A DNA stretch of 64,000 nt from Umezawaea endophytica (GCF_025061645.1 NZ_JANYMP010000006.1:317919-381918), one strand, 5' to 3'; positions 32,722 to 42,440 are shown, counted from the stretch's first letter. A program made the numbers and translations. The notes: generated by a model not told the origin, from the sequence alone.

Positions 32722-33600
32722 ATGGATCGCATGTCCTCCCCCAGCGGCGAGCACCTGACCGTCGACGAACTCGCCGCCCGCGCGGGGCTCCCCAGCAGCA
32801 CTATCCGCATGTACCAGACCAAGGGCGTGCTGCACCCGCCGCGCAGGCAGGGCCGGATCGCGCACTACGACAGGACGCACCTGGAACGGCTCACGCTGGT
32901 CCAGCGCCTCCAGTCCAGGGGCTTCTCGCTGCCCGCCATCGCGGAGCTCGTGGTGGCGCGGGAGAAGGGCGCCAGCGTCGCCGCGGTCCTCGGCGTCGGT
33001 GACGCGGAGGGCCCGGACGACTGGGTGCGGATCCGCGTCCGGGACATCAGCAGGCTCGTCCCGACCGGCAGCCTCCGCCCGAGGCTGCTGCGCCGGGCCG
33101 TGCAGCTCGGCCTCGTCCGGTGGCGGCACGGCTGGCCGCACTGCCGCCGGTGGGCGCTCGACGCGGGCAACCGGCTGACGGGCCTCGGCCTGCCGAGCGA
33201 CGACGTGCTGGACAAGTTCACCGTCCTGCGCGCCGAGACGGACAAGATCGCCGCCGAGTTCGTCGAGATCTTCGAGCGCAGGCTCTGGCCGCACCTGGCC
33301 GCCACGACCGGTGAGGAGGACCAGCTCGACCGCGTCCGCGCCCTGCTCGTGGAGCTGACGTACACGGCCGAGACCGTCGTCATCGGCACGCTGCGCGAGT
33401 CCGTCCGCGACTCGGCTGAGGAGTTCGCCCGCCGCCACGGCCTGCTGCCCAGTGAGGACTTCCAGCCCGCGTGGGTCGACGAGGCCGTCCCGATCGCCGA
33501 ACGGCTGGTCGACCCGGACCTGGCCACCGAGGTCCCGGACGAACCGGCGATCCGCCGCTTCCTGGACCGGGGCGACGACCACGACGAGGGGATCGCCTGA
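32722..33600 (+). CDS. MerR family transcriptional regulator
   Basis: 292-residue regulator with a MerR winged helix at the N-terminus (LTVDELAARAGLPSSTIRMY, then RQGRIAHYDRTHLERLTLVQ, about residues 12-60) and a long helical C-terminal domain of unknown ligand. No cysteines suited to metal sensing are seen near the dimer helix, so the effector is probably organic or absent. Start ATG at 32722 or 32731; both lack a strong ribosome site. A palindrome lies just upstream. No obvious target gene is adjacent. Confidence 0.85.
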   Translation: MDRMSSPSGEHLTVDELAARAGLPSSTIRMYQTKGVLHPPRRQGRIAHYDRTHLERLTLVQRLQSRGFSLPAIAELVVAREKGASVAAVLGVGDAEGPDDWVRIRVRDISRLVPTGSLRPRLLRRAVQLGLVRWRHGWPHCRRWALDAGNRLTGLGLPSDDVLDKFTVLRAETDKIAAEFVEIFERRLWPHLAATTGEEDQLDRVRALLVELTYTAETVVIGTLRESVRDSAEEFARRHGLLPSEDFQPAWVDEAVPIAERLVDPDLATEVPDEPAIRRFLDRGDDHDEGIA

Positions 33601-33895
33601 TCCCCGTCCGAACGGCCCGGCGCGGGCCGGTCGAGCCGGTTGAGGGGTCCGGCTCGCACGGTCCCCGTGCCGGGCCGCCGGGCGGAGAACCGCGTGATCG
33701 ACCTCTATGCTTTTTCATTTTCGGTACGCCGTCGCGTCGTGATCAATCCACTTCCTCGTCAACGACTTTTACCGATCACGCAAACAGGGCGGCGATTCAC
33801 CCATTGTTGTAAGAATTTACGCCGTATAGGGGTGACATAGGTGCCGCGGGTAGAGGTATGAACCACACCACAACTACTCACTAGGGGGCACCACC
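33601..33895. other. Promoter region of the phospholipase gene
   Basis: 295 bases, AT-richer from 33700 on (CTATGCTTTTTCATTTTCGG region). TATAGG at about 33827-33832 with TTGTTG upstream is a possible promoter. No reading frame or structured RNA was recognised. Confidence 0.4.
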
Positions 33896-34405
33896 TTGCT
33901 CGCCAATTCCCTGCGCCGTCTGTCGCACACCACGATCGCCGCGGTCATCGCCGTGTTCGCCCTGGTCATCGGGACCGGCACGGCCCAAGCCGCCATCGAC
34001 GCCCCGGCGGTGACGGACAACTACCTGTTCAGCAAGACGCTGGCGCAGTTCAGCTCGATCAAGGCGCAGCGGCCGAACGCCGACCAGCTCGACTGGTCCG
34101 ACGACGGCTGTTCGTGGTCGCCGGACAACCCGTTCGGGTTCAAGTTCCTGCCCGCGTGCCAGCGCCACGACTTCGGCTACCGCAACTACAAGAAGCAGGG
34201 TCGGTTCACCGAGGCGAACCGCCTGCGGATCGACAACAACTTCAAGTCCGACATGTACTTCCAGTGCGCGGGCAACTGGGCGTGCAACCGCACGGCCGAC
34301 CTGTACTACGCGGCCGTCCGCGAGTTCGGCGCGAGTTCCGTGAGCACCGCCGACGCGGTCTCGAAGTTCAACGTGCAGGCGAAGGCCGCGGCTTTCGCGA
34401 AGTAG
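33896..34405 (+). CDS. Secreted phospholipase A2 (prokaryotic, Streptomyces type)
   Basis: 169-residue secreted enzyme. A Sec signal peptide (residues 1-32, cleavage after AQA) is followed by a mature domain with the active-site pair His91-Asp92 in ACQRHDFGYRNYK, the signature of group XIV phospholipases that cleave the sn-2 ester of phospholipids with calcium. Cysteines at about 72, 88, 123 and 129 would form two disulfides. The start is TTG at 33896, with AGGGGG eight bases upstream. It is a single gene; the TTG start and long AT-rich leader suggest low or conditional expression. Confidence 0.9.
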   Translation: MLANSLRRLSHTTIAAVIAVFALVIGTGTAQAAIDAPAVTDNYLFSKTLAQFSSIKAQRPNADQLDWSDDGCSWSPDNPFGFKFLPACQRHDFGYRNYKKQGRFTEANRLRIDNNFKSDMYFQCAGNWACNRTADLYYAAVREFGASSVSTADAVSKFNVQAKAAAFAK

Positions 34406-34450
34406 TCCCGGCTGTCGGGGCGGGCCTGTTCCCGGCCCGCCCCGCACCGG

Positions 34451-36877
34451 TCAGTCGTCGTCGGGCTCCGGCCCGCCGCCACCGCGCATCAGGTACAGCA
34501 CGGAGTCCAGCTCGTCCGGCTTGATCAACACCTCGCGGGCCTTCGAGCCCTCCGACGGGCCGACCACGCCGCGCGTCTCCAGCAGGTCCATCAACCGGCC
34601 CGCCTTCGCGAAGCCGACGCGCAGCTTGCGCTGGAGCATCGACGTCGAGCCGAACTGGGACGTGACGATCAGCTCGGTCGCCGCGATCAGCACGTCGAGG
34701 TCGTCGCCGATGTCGGCGTCGATCTCCTTCTTCTCCCCGGCCTTCGCGGCCGTGACGCCGTCCGTGTACTCCGGCTGCGCCTGGTTCTTGACGAAGTCGA
34801 CGATCTCCGAGATCTCCTCGTCGCCGACGAACGCGCCCTGCACGCGCACCGACTTCGAGGCGCCCATGGGCAGGTACAGCGCGTCGCCCATGCCGATCAG
34901 CTTCTCGGCGCCGGGCTGGTCGAGGATGACCCGCGAGTCGGTCAGCGACGACGTCGCGAACGCCAGCCGGGACGGCACGTTCGTCTTGATCAGACCCGTG
35001 ACGACGTCCACCGACGGCCGCTGCGTCGCCAGCACCAGGTGGATGCCCGCGGCACGGGCCTTCTGGGTGATGCGGACGATCGCGTCCTCGACGTCGCGCG
35101 GCGCGGTCATCATCAGGTCGGCCAGCTCGTCGACGATCGCCATGATGTACGGGTACGGCCGGTAGACGCGCTCGCTGCCGGGCGGCGCGGTGATCTCGCC
35201 GGACTTCACCTTCCGGTTGAAGTCGTCGATGTGCCGCACCCGGTTGACCTGCATGTCCTGGTAGCGCTGCTCCATCTCCTCCACCAGCCACGACAGCGCC
35301 GCCGCCGCCTTCTTCGGCTGGGTGATGATGGGCGTGATCAGGTGCGGGATGCCCTCGTACGGCGTCAGCTCGACCATCTTCGGGTCGATCAGGATCATCC
35401 GGACCTCGTCCGGCGTGGCCCGCGCCAGCAGCGACACCAGCATCGAGTTCACGAAGCTGGACTTGCCGGATCCGGTCGACCCCGCGACCAGGAGGTGCGG
35501 CATCTTGGTCAGGTTCGCCGTGACGAAGTTGCCCTCGATGTCCTTGCCCAGCCCGATGAGCATCGGGTGGTTGTCCTTGATCGTGGTCGGCGCGCGCAGC
35601 ACGTCGCCGAGCCGCACCATCTCGCGGTCGCTGTTGGGCACCTCGATGCCGACGGCGGACTTGCCGGGGATCGGCGCGAGCAGCCGCACGTTGTCCGTCG
35701 CGACGGCGTACGCGATGTTCTTGGTCAGCGCGGTGATCTTCTCGACCTTCACGCCCGGCCCGAGCTCCACCTCGTAGCGGGTGACCGTCGGGCCGCGGGT
35801 GAACCCGGTGACCTGCGCGTCGATCGAGAACTGGTCCAGCACGCCGGAGATGGCCTCGATCATCAGGTCGTTGGCCTTGCTGCGGGTCTTCGGCGCGTCG
35901 CCGTCCTTGAGGACGGTCGGCGGCGGCAGCTTGTAGTCGCCCTCGACGGCGCGGGAGACGAGCGGTTCCTTGCTCGGCTTCTCGACCGGGGCGGCGGGGG
36001 CCTTCTCCTTGACCTGGCGGCGCGGCGGCGGGACCGGCGTCTCGTCCTCGTCGTCCAGCGGCAGTTCGGCCTGGGCGTCGTCCTTGGCGGCGACCTGGCG
36101 GCGGCTGCGCGACGGCCTGCGCAGCTTGACCGTCTTGCCCTCCTCGGGGAGGTCGTCGAGGTCCTCGTCGGCGTCGAAGTGGTCGACGGCGCCGGGCTTG
36201 ATCGCCTCCAGGACCTGGCGGACGGACTTGCCGGTGAACAACTGCGCACCGAACACGCCGACCAGGACCAGCAACGGAGCCGCGACCCACTCCGTGAGGC
36301 CCTGCGCGAGGAACCCGCCGGAGAGGTAGCCCAGCGCCCCACCGGCGGTGCGACGCGCGATCGGCTCGCCAGGTAGGCCGCCCAGCACGTGCAGCAGGCC
36401 CAGCACGGCCACGCCGATCAGCAGGCCGCCGACCACCAGCCGCGGCCGACTCTCCGGTTTCGGCTCGGTGCGGATCAAGATCACGCCGACCACCACCAGC
36501 ACGATCGGCAGCACGATGGCCGCGTTGCCGATGGAACTGCGCACGGCCACGTCGACCCACGAACCGACCGGACCGCCTGCCCGCCACCACACACCCGCAG
36601 CGGTGATGACGGCCAGGCCGATGAACAACACCCCGAGCCCGTCACGACGGAGGGCCGGGTCGAGCTTGATGTTGCCGATGGCGCGGCCCAGGGCAGCGAC
36701 GCCGCGGGTCACCAGACCGGGCCCCCGGCGAGCGGGGGCCTTGCGGGCGGGGGACCTGCGAGCAGGCGCCTTCCGCGCCGGGGCTTTCGCCCGTGTCCCG
36801 GACGTGCTCGACCGGGGCTTAGACCCGGTCTTACCCCGTGTCGTGCCCTTGCCAGAGGTCCCAGTTCGGCCCGCCAT
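34451..36877 (-). CDS. ftsK: DNA translocase FtsK/SpoIIIE
   Basis: 808-residue septal DNA pump that clears chromosome termini from the closing septum. Basic Lys/Arg-rich N-terminus (residues 1-60), four to five membrane helices (about 65-215), an acidic/proline linker with PPPRRQVKEK, then the motor with Walker A VAGSTGSGKSSFVNS, Walker B MAIVDELADLMM and RITQKARAAGIH. The C-terminal winged-helix gamma domain (RKLRVGFAKAGRLMDLLE, GVVGPSEGSKAREVL) recognises polarity sequences. The ATG at 36877 has GTAGGACG upstream. The gene is monocistronic and convergent with the phospholipase gene. Confidence 0.96.
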   Translation of the reverse strand: MAGRTGTSGKGTTRGKTGSKPRSSTSGTRAKAPARKAPARRSPARKAPARRGPGLVTRGVAALGRAIGNIKLDPALRRDGLGVLFIGLAVITAAGVWWRAGGPVGSWVDVAVRSSIGNAAIVLPIVLVVVGVILIRTEPKPESRPRLVVGGLLIGVAVLGLLHVLGGLPGEPIARRTAGGALGYLSGGFLAQGLTEWVAAPLLVLVGVFGAQLFTGKSVRQVLEAIKPGAVDHFDADEDLDDLPEEGKTVKLRRPSRSRRQVAAKDDAQAELPLDDEDETPVPPPRRQVKEKAPAAPVEKPSKEPLVSRAVEGDYKLPPPTVLKDGDAPKTRSKANDLMIEAISGVLDQFSIDAQVTGFTRGPTVTRYEVELGPGVKVEKITALTKNIAYAVATDNVRLLAPIPGKSAVGIEVPNSDREMVRLGDVLRAPTTIKDNHPMLIGLGKDIEGNFVTANLTKMPHLLVAGSTGSGKSSFVNSMLVSLLARATPDEVRMILIDPKMVELTPYEGIPHLITPIITQPKKAAAALSWLVEEMEQRYQDMQVNRVRHIDDFNRKVKSGEITAPPGSERVYRPYPYIMAIVDELADLMMTAPRDVEDAIVRITQKARAAGIHLVLATQRPSVDVVTGLIKTNVPSRLAFATSSLTDSRVILDQPGAEKLIGMGDALYLPMGASKSVRVQGAFVGDEEISEIVDFVKNQAQPEYTDGVTAAKAGEKKEIDADIGDDLDVLIAATELIVTSQFGSTSMLQRKLRVGFAKAGRLMDLLETRGVVGPSEGSKAREVLIKPDELDSVLYLMRGGGGPEPDDD

Positions 36878-37028
36878 AGCGTCCTACCGTATTCCTTTTC
36901 GTCACACTGGTCATTCCAGTCACACCGGCACCAGAAGGCCGCACACCCGAGCGGGCATGAGAAGGTCCAGCCTCATGGTTGCCCGGAACGCCCAGAGCGA
37001 ACCTCCGACACGCCGTAATCTCCCCGCC

Positions 37029-37829
37029 GTGTCCACCCCTCTTCTGTGGCGTGCGCTGATCGCGGTCGACCGAGTCGTCATCGGCGTGACCGGACGGCTC
37101 GAGGTCACCGGCGACATCCCGGCGTCCCTGCGCGGCCGACCGCTGCTGCTCGCCTCCAACCACATCGGCAACGTCGACCCGCTCGTGCTGGTCGCCGCCT
37201 GCCGCCGCATCCGCGTCGCCCCGCGGTTCATGCTGGCGGGAGGCTTGCTGGACGCCCCGGTCCTCGGTCCGCTGCTCAAGAGGTCCGGGCACCTGCGGGT
37301 CGACCGGCGCTCGGCGAACGTCGGCGAGGCCATGCAGCGGAGCGTCGACGCCCTCCGACGCGGCGGCGACCCGATCGCCGTCTACCCCGAGGGCAGGATC
37401 AGCCTCGACCCCGGCCTGTGGCCCGAACGCGCCAAGACCGGCGTCGCGCGGATCGCGCTGACGAGCGGCGCGGTCGTCGTGCCGGTCAGCCAGTGGGGCG
37501 CCCACGAGGCCATGTACTGGGGCAACCTCCACCCCGAGGGCTGGCGTGACCTGCTGCCGTACGCGACGTCGTGGTGGCACTCGATCCGCACCCGCCCCGC
37601 GCTGAAGGTCCACTTCGGCTCACCGGTCGACCTGTCCGACCTGTCGGACGGCCGGGCGGGCGACGCGAGGCGCGCGCACGAACGGATCATGCGCGCCATC
37701 ACCGCGGGCCTGGTCCCACTACGAGCCGACGAACCGGACCTGCCGACGTTCCAGGACCCGACCAGGCCGACCACGGGCAGCAGCCCGTGGCGCCCGACCG
37801 ACGACCGCCAGGACGGGACGTCCTCCTGA
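37029..37829 (+). CDS. 1-acyl-sn-glycerol-3-phosphate acyltransferase (PlsC family)
   Basis: 266-residue acyltransferase with block I SNHIGNVDPL (NHxxxxD-like: His and Asp are catalytic), block II GHLRVDRR and block III YPEGRISLDP. It probably acylates lysophosphatidic acid in the inner membrane leaflet, but related enzymes act on other lipids. The GTG at 37029 is preferred: TAATCT lies seven bases upstream (37016-37021), fitting a leaderless transcript. An alternative ATG at 36975 with GAGAAGG upstream would add 18 residues. Divergent from ftsK. Confidence 0.85.
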   Translation: MSTPLLWRALIAVDRVVIGVTGRLEVTGDIPASLRGRPLLLASNHIGNVDPLVLVAACRRIRVAPRFMLAGGLLDAPVLGPLLKRSGHLRVDRRSANVGEAMQRSVDALRRGGDPIAVYPEGRISLDPGLWPERAKTGVARIALTSGAVVVPVSQWGAHEAMYWGNLHPEGWRDLLPYATSWWHSIRTRPALKVHFGSPVDLSDLSDGRAGDARRAHERIMRAITAGLVPLRADEPDLPTFQDPTRPTTGSSPWRPTDDRQDGTSS

Positions 37830-37897
37830 GCGGGGACCCGACCGCGTGACTCGTCCGTCCACATCGGACCCCCGTGGCCCGTCGTGAAGACGGGCAC

Positions 37898-37935
37898 GTC
37901 GGCGCGTGGAGCCCCTCGATGCTCCACGCGCCGAC
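37898..37935. terminator. Hairpin between the acyltransferase and RND genes
   Basis: Perfect 15-bp inverted repeat GTCGGCGCGTGGAGC/GCTCCACGCGCCGAC with an 8-base loop, between convergent genes; likely bidirectional terminator. Confidence 0.8.
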
Positions 37936-37940
37936 GGCGA

Positions 37941-40900
37941 CTAGCTGTGCACCAGTTCGCGTTCCGGTTCGTCCGCCGCGGCGGGCTTGCGGCGGAAGCG
38001 TTCCTTGGTGTTCTCGACCATCGTGTAGAGCGTCGGCACCAGGACCAGGGTCAGCAGCGTCGAGCTGACGAGGCCGCCGATGACCACGACGGCGAGCGGC
38101 TGGGAGATGAAGCCGCCGCTGCCGGTGATGCCCAGTGCCATCGGGGCCAGGGCGAAGATGGTCGCGGCGGCGGTCATCAGGATGGGCCGCAAGCGGCGCC
38201 TGCCGCCCTCGATCACCGCCTCCTGCACGCCCATGCCCTCGGCCCGGTACTGGTTGATCAGGTCCATCAGGACGATCGCGTTGGTCACCACGATGCCGAC
38301 GAGCATCAGCACGCCGATCAGCGCGGGGACGCCCAGCGCGGTGTTCGTCGCCAGCAGCAGCACGATGGCGCCGGTGGCGGCGAACGGGATGGACACCAGC
38401 AGGATCAGCGGCTGGATGAGGCTGCGGAACGTGACCACCATGATCAGGAATACGATCGCGATGGCCACCAGCAGCGCGAGGCCCAGGTCGCCGAACGCCG
38501 CCTGCTGGTCCGCGCTGACGCCGCCGAGGGAGAACGCGGCGCCTGCGGGGAGGGTGAGGCCGTCGAGCTTCGTCTGGAGTTCCGCCGTGACCGCGCCGAT
38601 GTTCTGGTCGGTCGCGGTGGCCGACACCGTCACGCTGCGCTCGCCGTCGACCCGCTTGATCTGCACCGGGCCGTCGACCTGCGACACCGTCGCGATGTCA
38701 CCGAGCTTCAGGCCGCCCGCCAGCGGGAGTGCCTTGACCTGCTCCAGGTCCGTCGGGGCCGGGCCGCCGCGCAGCACCACGTCCTGCTGCTCGCCGTCGA
38801 GCGTGAGCTGCGCGATCGTCGCGCCGCGGAACGCCTGCGCGACGAGTTGGCCGACGGCCGCGTCGGTGAGGCCTGTCGGGGCCGCAGCCTCGCGGTTGAG
38901 CGTGATCTGGACGCGCGGCGCGCTGTCGCCGAGGTCGCTGGTCACGTCGGTGAGGCCGGACGTGCCCTGGACCGCGTCGCGGACCTGGTCGGACGCCGTG
39001 CGCAGCACGTCCGCGTTGGACGCCGTGACGGACACGGCCACGGTGTTGGCGTTGAACCCGCCGCCACCGCCGCCCGCGCCGACGGTGATGTCACCGGCGT
39101 CGGCGAGGGACTTGGTGCGCTCACGCAGGTCCGCCTCGACGGCGGGCGTGTCGGTGCCCTCCTTGAGGGTGATCGAGAACGACGCGGTGGACGAGTTCCC
39201 GGCGCCGCCGAAGGCCGCGAAACCCTGCTGGGAGCCGATGGTGACCTGGTAGGTCTCGACGGCGTCGACCTCGCCGAGCACGTCCTCGACCTTCTTGGCC
39301 GCGGCGTCGGTGGCCGCGAGGCTCGTGCCGACCGGCAGCTCCTGCTTGAGGCTCAGGGTGTTCTGGCCGGACGAGTCGATGAAGTTGGTCTGGAGCAGCG
39401 GAACCAGGCCGAGCGTGCCGACGAACACGACCAGGGCGATCAGCACCGTGGTCAGGCGCCTGCGGGTGGCGAACCGGAGGACCGGGACGTAGATCCGCTG
39501 GAGGACGTTCTTGCGCTCGCGCTCGACCGCCTCGGGGCCGTCGTCCTTGCCCGGCTTGAGGAACCAGAACGCCAGCACGGGGATCACGGTCAGCGACACC
39601 AGCAGCGACGCGACCAGCGCGACCGTGACGGTGATGGCGAACGCGGAGAACAACTGGCCGATGAGGCCGCCCACGACGGCGATCGGCAGGAACACCGCGA
39701 CCGTCGTCAACGTCGACGCGGTCACCGCGCCCGCGACCTCGCGGACGCCGTCCAGCACGGCCCGGCGCTTGTCCTCGCCGTAGGACAGGTGTCGTTTGAT
39801 GTTCTCCAGCACCACGATCGAGTCGTCCACGACCCGGCCGATGGCGATGGTCAGGCCGCCGAGCGTGAGGACGTTCAGCGAGTAGTCGCCGATCCACAGC
39901 GCGATCAGCGCGACGAGCACGGACAGCGGGATGGAGACCGCCGTCACCAGGGTGGAGCGGACCGAGAACAGGAAGATCAGGATCACCAGGACGGCGAACA
40001 GCAGCCCCAGCGCGCCCTCGGACGTGAGGCCCTCGATGGACTTCTCGACGAACGGGGCCTGGTCGAACACGATCGTCAGCGCCGCGCCGTCACCGAGGGC
40101 GGCGGCGAGCTGCGGCAGCTTGTCGCGCACCTCGTGCGAGAGCGCGACGGCGTTGCCGTCCGGCGCCAGCGTCATCGAGATTCCGAGGCTGTCCTTGCCG
40201 TTGGTGCGGGTGATGGACGTCGCGGGCGCGGGCGTCCGCTCGATCGTCGCGACGTCGCCGAGCCGGGCGCCGGAAACGCGCAGCTCGCGCACCTCGTCCA
40301 CAGTGGACAGCTTGCCGCCGACCTGGACGCTCAGGCTCTTGTCGCCCTCGGTCAGCGTGCCCGCCGGGATGGAGACACCGTTGGCGCGCAACGCTTCCGG
40401 GATCGCCGTCGGCGCGACCTTGGCGGCGGCCAGCTTGGTGGGGTCGGGCGTGATGGACAGGTTCTGCTTGCGGGCGCCGGTCACGGCGGCCTCGCGGACA
40501 CCGGTCAGCGCCTGGAGTTCCGGGAGGACGGTCTTGGACACCTTGTCGGCCAGTTCACGCTGGTCGGTGTCGGCGCTGACCGCGAGGACGACGGCGGGCA
40601 GGTTGTCGGTGCTGCCCGCGACGACCTGCGGGTCGACGCCTTCGGGGAGTTGGGCGCGGATGCGGGTCAACGCCTGCTGGAGGTCGTTGACGACGTCCGC
40701 GACGGGGAGGCCGAAGTCGAACTGCACCTGGACGGTCGCGGCGCCGTCGCGGGACGTGGAGGTCACGTCGGTGACGCCCGCCACGCCGCGCACGGCGGTC
40801 TCGATCGGCTTCGCGACCTGCTCCTCGACCAGCTCCGGGTTCGCGCCCTGGAAGGGGGCGATGACCACGGCGGCCGGGAACTCCAGGGAGGGCAGCAGTT

Positions 40901-41006
40901 CCTGCTTCAGCGACGGGATCGCGTAGATCCCGAACGCGGTGGCGATGATCGCTACCAGCGCGACCAGCGCACGGTTGGCGAGGCTCAGTCTGGCCAACGA
41001 GGTCAT
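37941..41006 (-). CDS. RND family efflux transporter (AcrB/MMPL-superfamily pump)
   Basis: 1021-residue proton-driven pump with the full RND architecture: TM1 (about residues 11-29), a large periplasm-like loop (30-325), TM2-6 (about 330-530), a second loop (540-840) and TM7-12. The proton-relay acidic pair is in GRVVDDSIVVLENI (TM4, about residues 392-405), and the second half carries AIVLMDLINQYRAEG. It resembles HAE1 pumps such as Bacillus SwrC rather than MmpL. No membrane-fusion protein or outer channel is encoded nearby, as is usual in Gram-positives. A MarR gene is divergent 92 bp away and is the probable regulator. Confidence 0.92.
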   Translation of the reverse strand: MTSLARLSLANRALVALVAIIATAFGIYAIPSLKQELLPSLEFPAAVVIAPFQGANPELVEEQVAKPIETAVRGVAGVTDVTSTSRDGAATVQVQFDFGLPVADVVNDLQQALTRIRAQLPEGVDPQVVAGSTDNLPAVVLAVSADTDQRELADKVSKTVLPELQALTGVREAAVTGARKQNLSITPDPTKLAAAKVAPTAIPEALRANGVSIPAGTLTEGDKSLSVQVGGKLSTVDEVRELRVSGARLGDVATIERTPAPATSITRTNGKDSLGISMTLAPDGNAVALSHEVRDKLPQLAAALGDGAALTIVFDQAPFVEKSIEGLTSEGALGLLFAVLVILIFLFSVRSTLVTAVSIPLSVLVALIALWIGDYSLNVLTLGGLTIAIGRVVDDSIVVLENIKRHLSYGEDKRRAVLDGVREVAGAVTASTLTTVAVFLPIAVVGGLIGQLFSAFAITVTVALVASLLVSLTVIPVLAFWFLKPGKDDGPEAVERERKNVLQRIYVPVLRFATRRRLTTVLIALVVFVGTLGLVPLLQTNFIDSSGQNTLSLKQELPVGTSLAATDAAAKKVEDVLGEVDAVETYQVTIGSQQGFAAFGGAGNSSTASFSITLKEGTDTPAVEADLRERTKSLADAGDITVGAGGGGGGFNANTVAVSVTASNADVLRTASDQVRDAVQGTSGLTDVTSDLGDSAPRVQITLNREAAAPTGLTDAAVGQLVAQAFRGATIAQLTLDGEQQDVVLRGGPAPTDLEQVKALPLAGGLKLGDIATVSQVDGPVQIKRVDGERSVTVSATATDQNIGAVTAELQTKLDGLTLPAGAAFSLGGVSADQQAAFGDLGLALLVAIAIVFLIMVVTFRSLIQPLILLVSIPFAATGAIVLLLATNTALGVPALIGVLMLVGIVVTNAIVLMDLINQYRAEGMGVQEAVIEGGRRRLRPILMTAAATIFALAPMALGITGSGGFISQPLAVVVIGGLVSSTLLTLVLVPTLYTMVENTKERFRRKPAAADEPERELVHS

Positions 41007-41098
41007 GCGGCGACTCCAGCTAGACGTTTAGCCTGGGACAGATATTCAGCGTGAGGCGAAAGATTAACGCATCCGGGTGAGGCTGTTACCTTCACCCG

Positions 41099-41551
41099 GT
41101 GCGGGACGCGGAAACGGAACGGCTGGTCGAGCGGGTGGTACAGGCCCAGAAGAAGTTGCAGAGACACCTCGCGTCCACCCACACCAACCCGCTGCTCCAG
41201 GTCAACCTGACGATGCAGCAGCTCAAGGTGCTGCTGATGCTGTCGATGGGCGAGGCGCGCTCCAGCCAGGAACTGACCCGCGGGCTCGGCGTCGGGCCCG
41301 CGACCGTCACCGGACTGGTCGACCGCTTGGCGGCGCAGGGGCTCGTCGGACGACGGGAAGACCCCCAGGACCGCCGCGTCCGACTCGTGGAGCCTACCGA
41401 AAGCGGTCGCGCCCTCGTGGCCCGTTTGGAAGCCGCGGGGAACGACCACCTACGCGGGCTGCTGGGCACCCTGGACGCCGAGGACCTCGTGGCGCTGGAA
41501 CGGATCGTGACCCGACTGACCCAGGCCGCCGTCGACGGGGTCGCGGGCTAG
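41099..41551 (+). CDS. MarR family transcriptional regulator
   Basis: 150-residue regulator with the MarR winged helix (SSQELTRGLGVGPATVTGLV, then DRRVRLVEPTESGRAL, about residues 55-105). The divergent arrangement with the RND pump, with both starts in a 92-bp gap, suggests it represses the pump and itself and is released by a pump substrate. GTG at 41099 has TACCTT six bases upstream, suggesting a leaderless mRNA. No clear operator was selected in the gap. Confidence 0.9.
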   Translation: MRDAETERLVERVVQAQKKLQRHLASTHTNPLLQVNLTMQQLKVLLMLSMGEARSSQELTRGLGVGPATVTGLVDRLAAQGLVGRREDPQDRRVRLVEPTESGRALVARLEAAGNDHLRGLLGTLDAEDLVALERIVTRLTQAAVDGVAG

Positions 41552-41569
41552 TCACTCCCCTCTTTGACC

Positions 41570-41589
41570 AACGCCCCGATCGGGGCGTT
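41570..41589. terminator. Perfect 20-bp palindrome after the MarR gene
   Basis: AACGCCCCGATCGGGGCGTT starts 18 bp after the marR stop. As RNA it would form a 9-bp GC-rich hairpin; the most likely role is termination of marR before the next promoter. Confidence 0.65.
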
Positions 41590-41611
41590 CTTCCGCGTGG
41601 GCGAGAACTCG

Positions 41612-41660
41612 TTGAGCGGTCGCTCAACTCGCGCTACCTTCGATTTGAGCGACCGCTCAA
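41612..41660 (+). promoter_or_regulatory. Double palindromic operator overlapping a promoter
   Basis: Two near-identical 16-bp palindromes, TTGAGCGGTCGCTCAA (41612-41627) and TTGAGCGACCGCTCAA (41645-41660), have centres 33 bp apart, about three helical turns. The TTGAGC of the first can serve as -35, with TACCTT at 41635-41640 as -10 (17-bp spacer), so the second palindrome covers the transcription start. This is the pattern of a TetR-type repressor site, but no such regulator gene is present nearby. Confidence 0.75.
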
Positions 41661-41684
41661 AAGCACTGGTCAAGGAGAGACGCC

Positions 41685-42359
41685 GTGGACCTCACGAGCA
41701 GCGGAACCCCGACCCGACCCGAAATCCACTGGAGCCTGGCCGCGGTGCGACCGGGGCCGCTGGCGTCGCGGATCGCCACCGCTGCCCTGGCGGTGGGGAT
41801 CGTCGGCGGGATGATCTCGGCCTACCTGGCCGTCCTCTTCGCGGCGGCGACCGCCACCCCCGTGGCGCGGGTCCTCGCGCTCGGCCTGCCGCTGGTGCTG
41901 GTGGCGATGATCGGCTGGCGGCTGGCCGCGGTCACCGACGACGGGGCGCCCCGCTCGGGCAAGGTGCTCGTGTGGACCGCCTACGCCGCCGTCGGGCTGA
42001 TCGCGGTGGCTCAGGCGTGGGCGGAGATCGACGGCTTCCACCTCGACGGCGTCTTCAGGGGGACGCTGGGGGCGTCGCTCTACGGCATCCTCTTCGGCCT
42101 GATGCCCGCCGCGGTGGCCGCGATCGTGCTGATCCCCACCGCTCTCGCCCTCCACGCGGCGCGGTCGCGGATCTCGCTGCGGGCCGCGCAGGTCGGGCTG
42201 ACGGTGGTCGCCATGCTGGTGACCGGGGCCTTCGACCTGTGGGCCACCGCCGACATGCACTCCGGGAACGTCACCGGCATGGCCGCGGCCCTCGCGGGGA
42301 CGGGCGTGGCGCTCACCGGCCGCTGGTGCCTGGTGGGCACTCGGCCGTGCACGGCTTGA
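41685..42359 (+). CDS. Six-to-seven-helix membrane protein of unknown function
   Basis: 224-residue integral membrane protein with about seven predicted helices spread over residues 25-215 and short loops; the longest loop is at residues about 75-85. No catalytic motif or family was recognised. The start is GTG at 41685 with AAGGAGAG upstream. Expression must be under the double palindromic operator at 41612-41660, so it is probably silent until an unknown inducer releases a TetR-type repressor encoded elsewhere. Confidence 0.75.
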   Translation: MDLTSSGTPTRPEIHWSLAAVRPGPLASRIATAALAVGIVGGMISAYLAVLFAAATATPVARVLALGLPLVLVAMIGWRLAAVTDDGAPRSGKVLVWTAYAAVGLIAVAQAWAEIDGFHLDGVFRGTLGASLYGILFGLMPAAVAAIVLIPTALALHAARSRISLRAAQVGLTVVAMLVTGAFDLWATADMHSGNVTGMAAALAGTGVALTGRWCLVGTRPCTA

Positions 42360-42440
42360 AGGACGAACCCACGGCTGGGAAGGGTCCCCCCGTCGTGAGG
42401 ACCCCCCGAACAGAACGGTACGCCGGGGGTCCGACAGTTT

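Noticed and set aside
37884..41054. Very long open frame opposite the RND transporter
   Set aside because: It is an antisense shadow caused by high-GC codons; its peptide is Arg/Asp/His/Gln-rich low complexity while the opposite strand encodes a complete RND pump.
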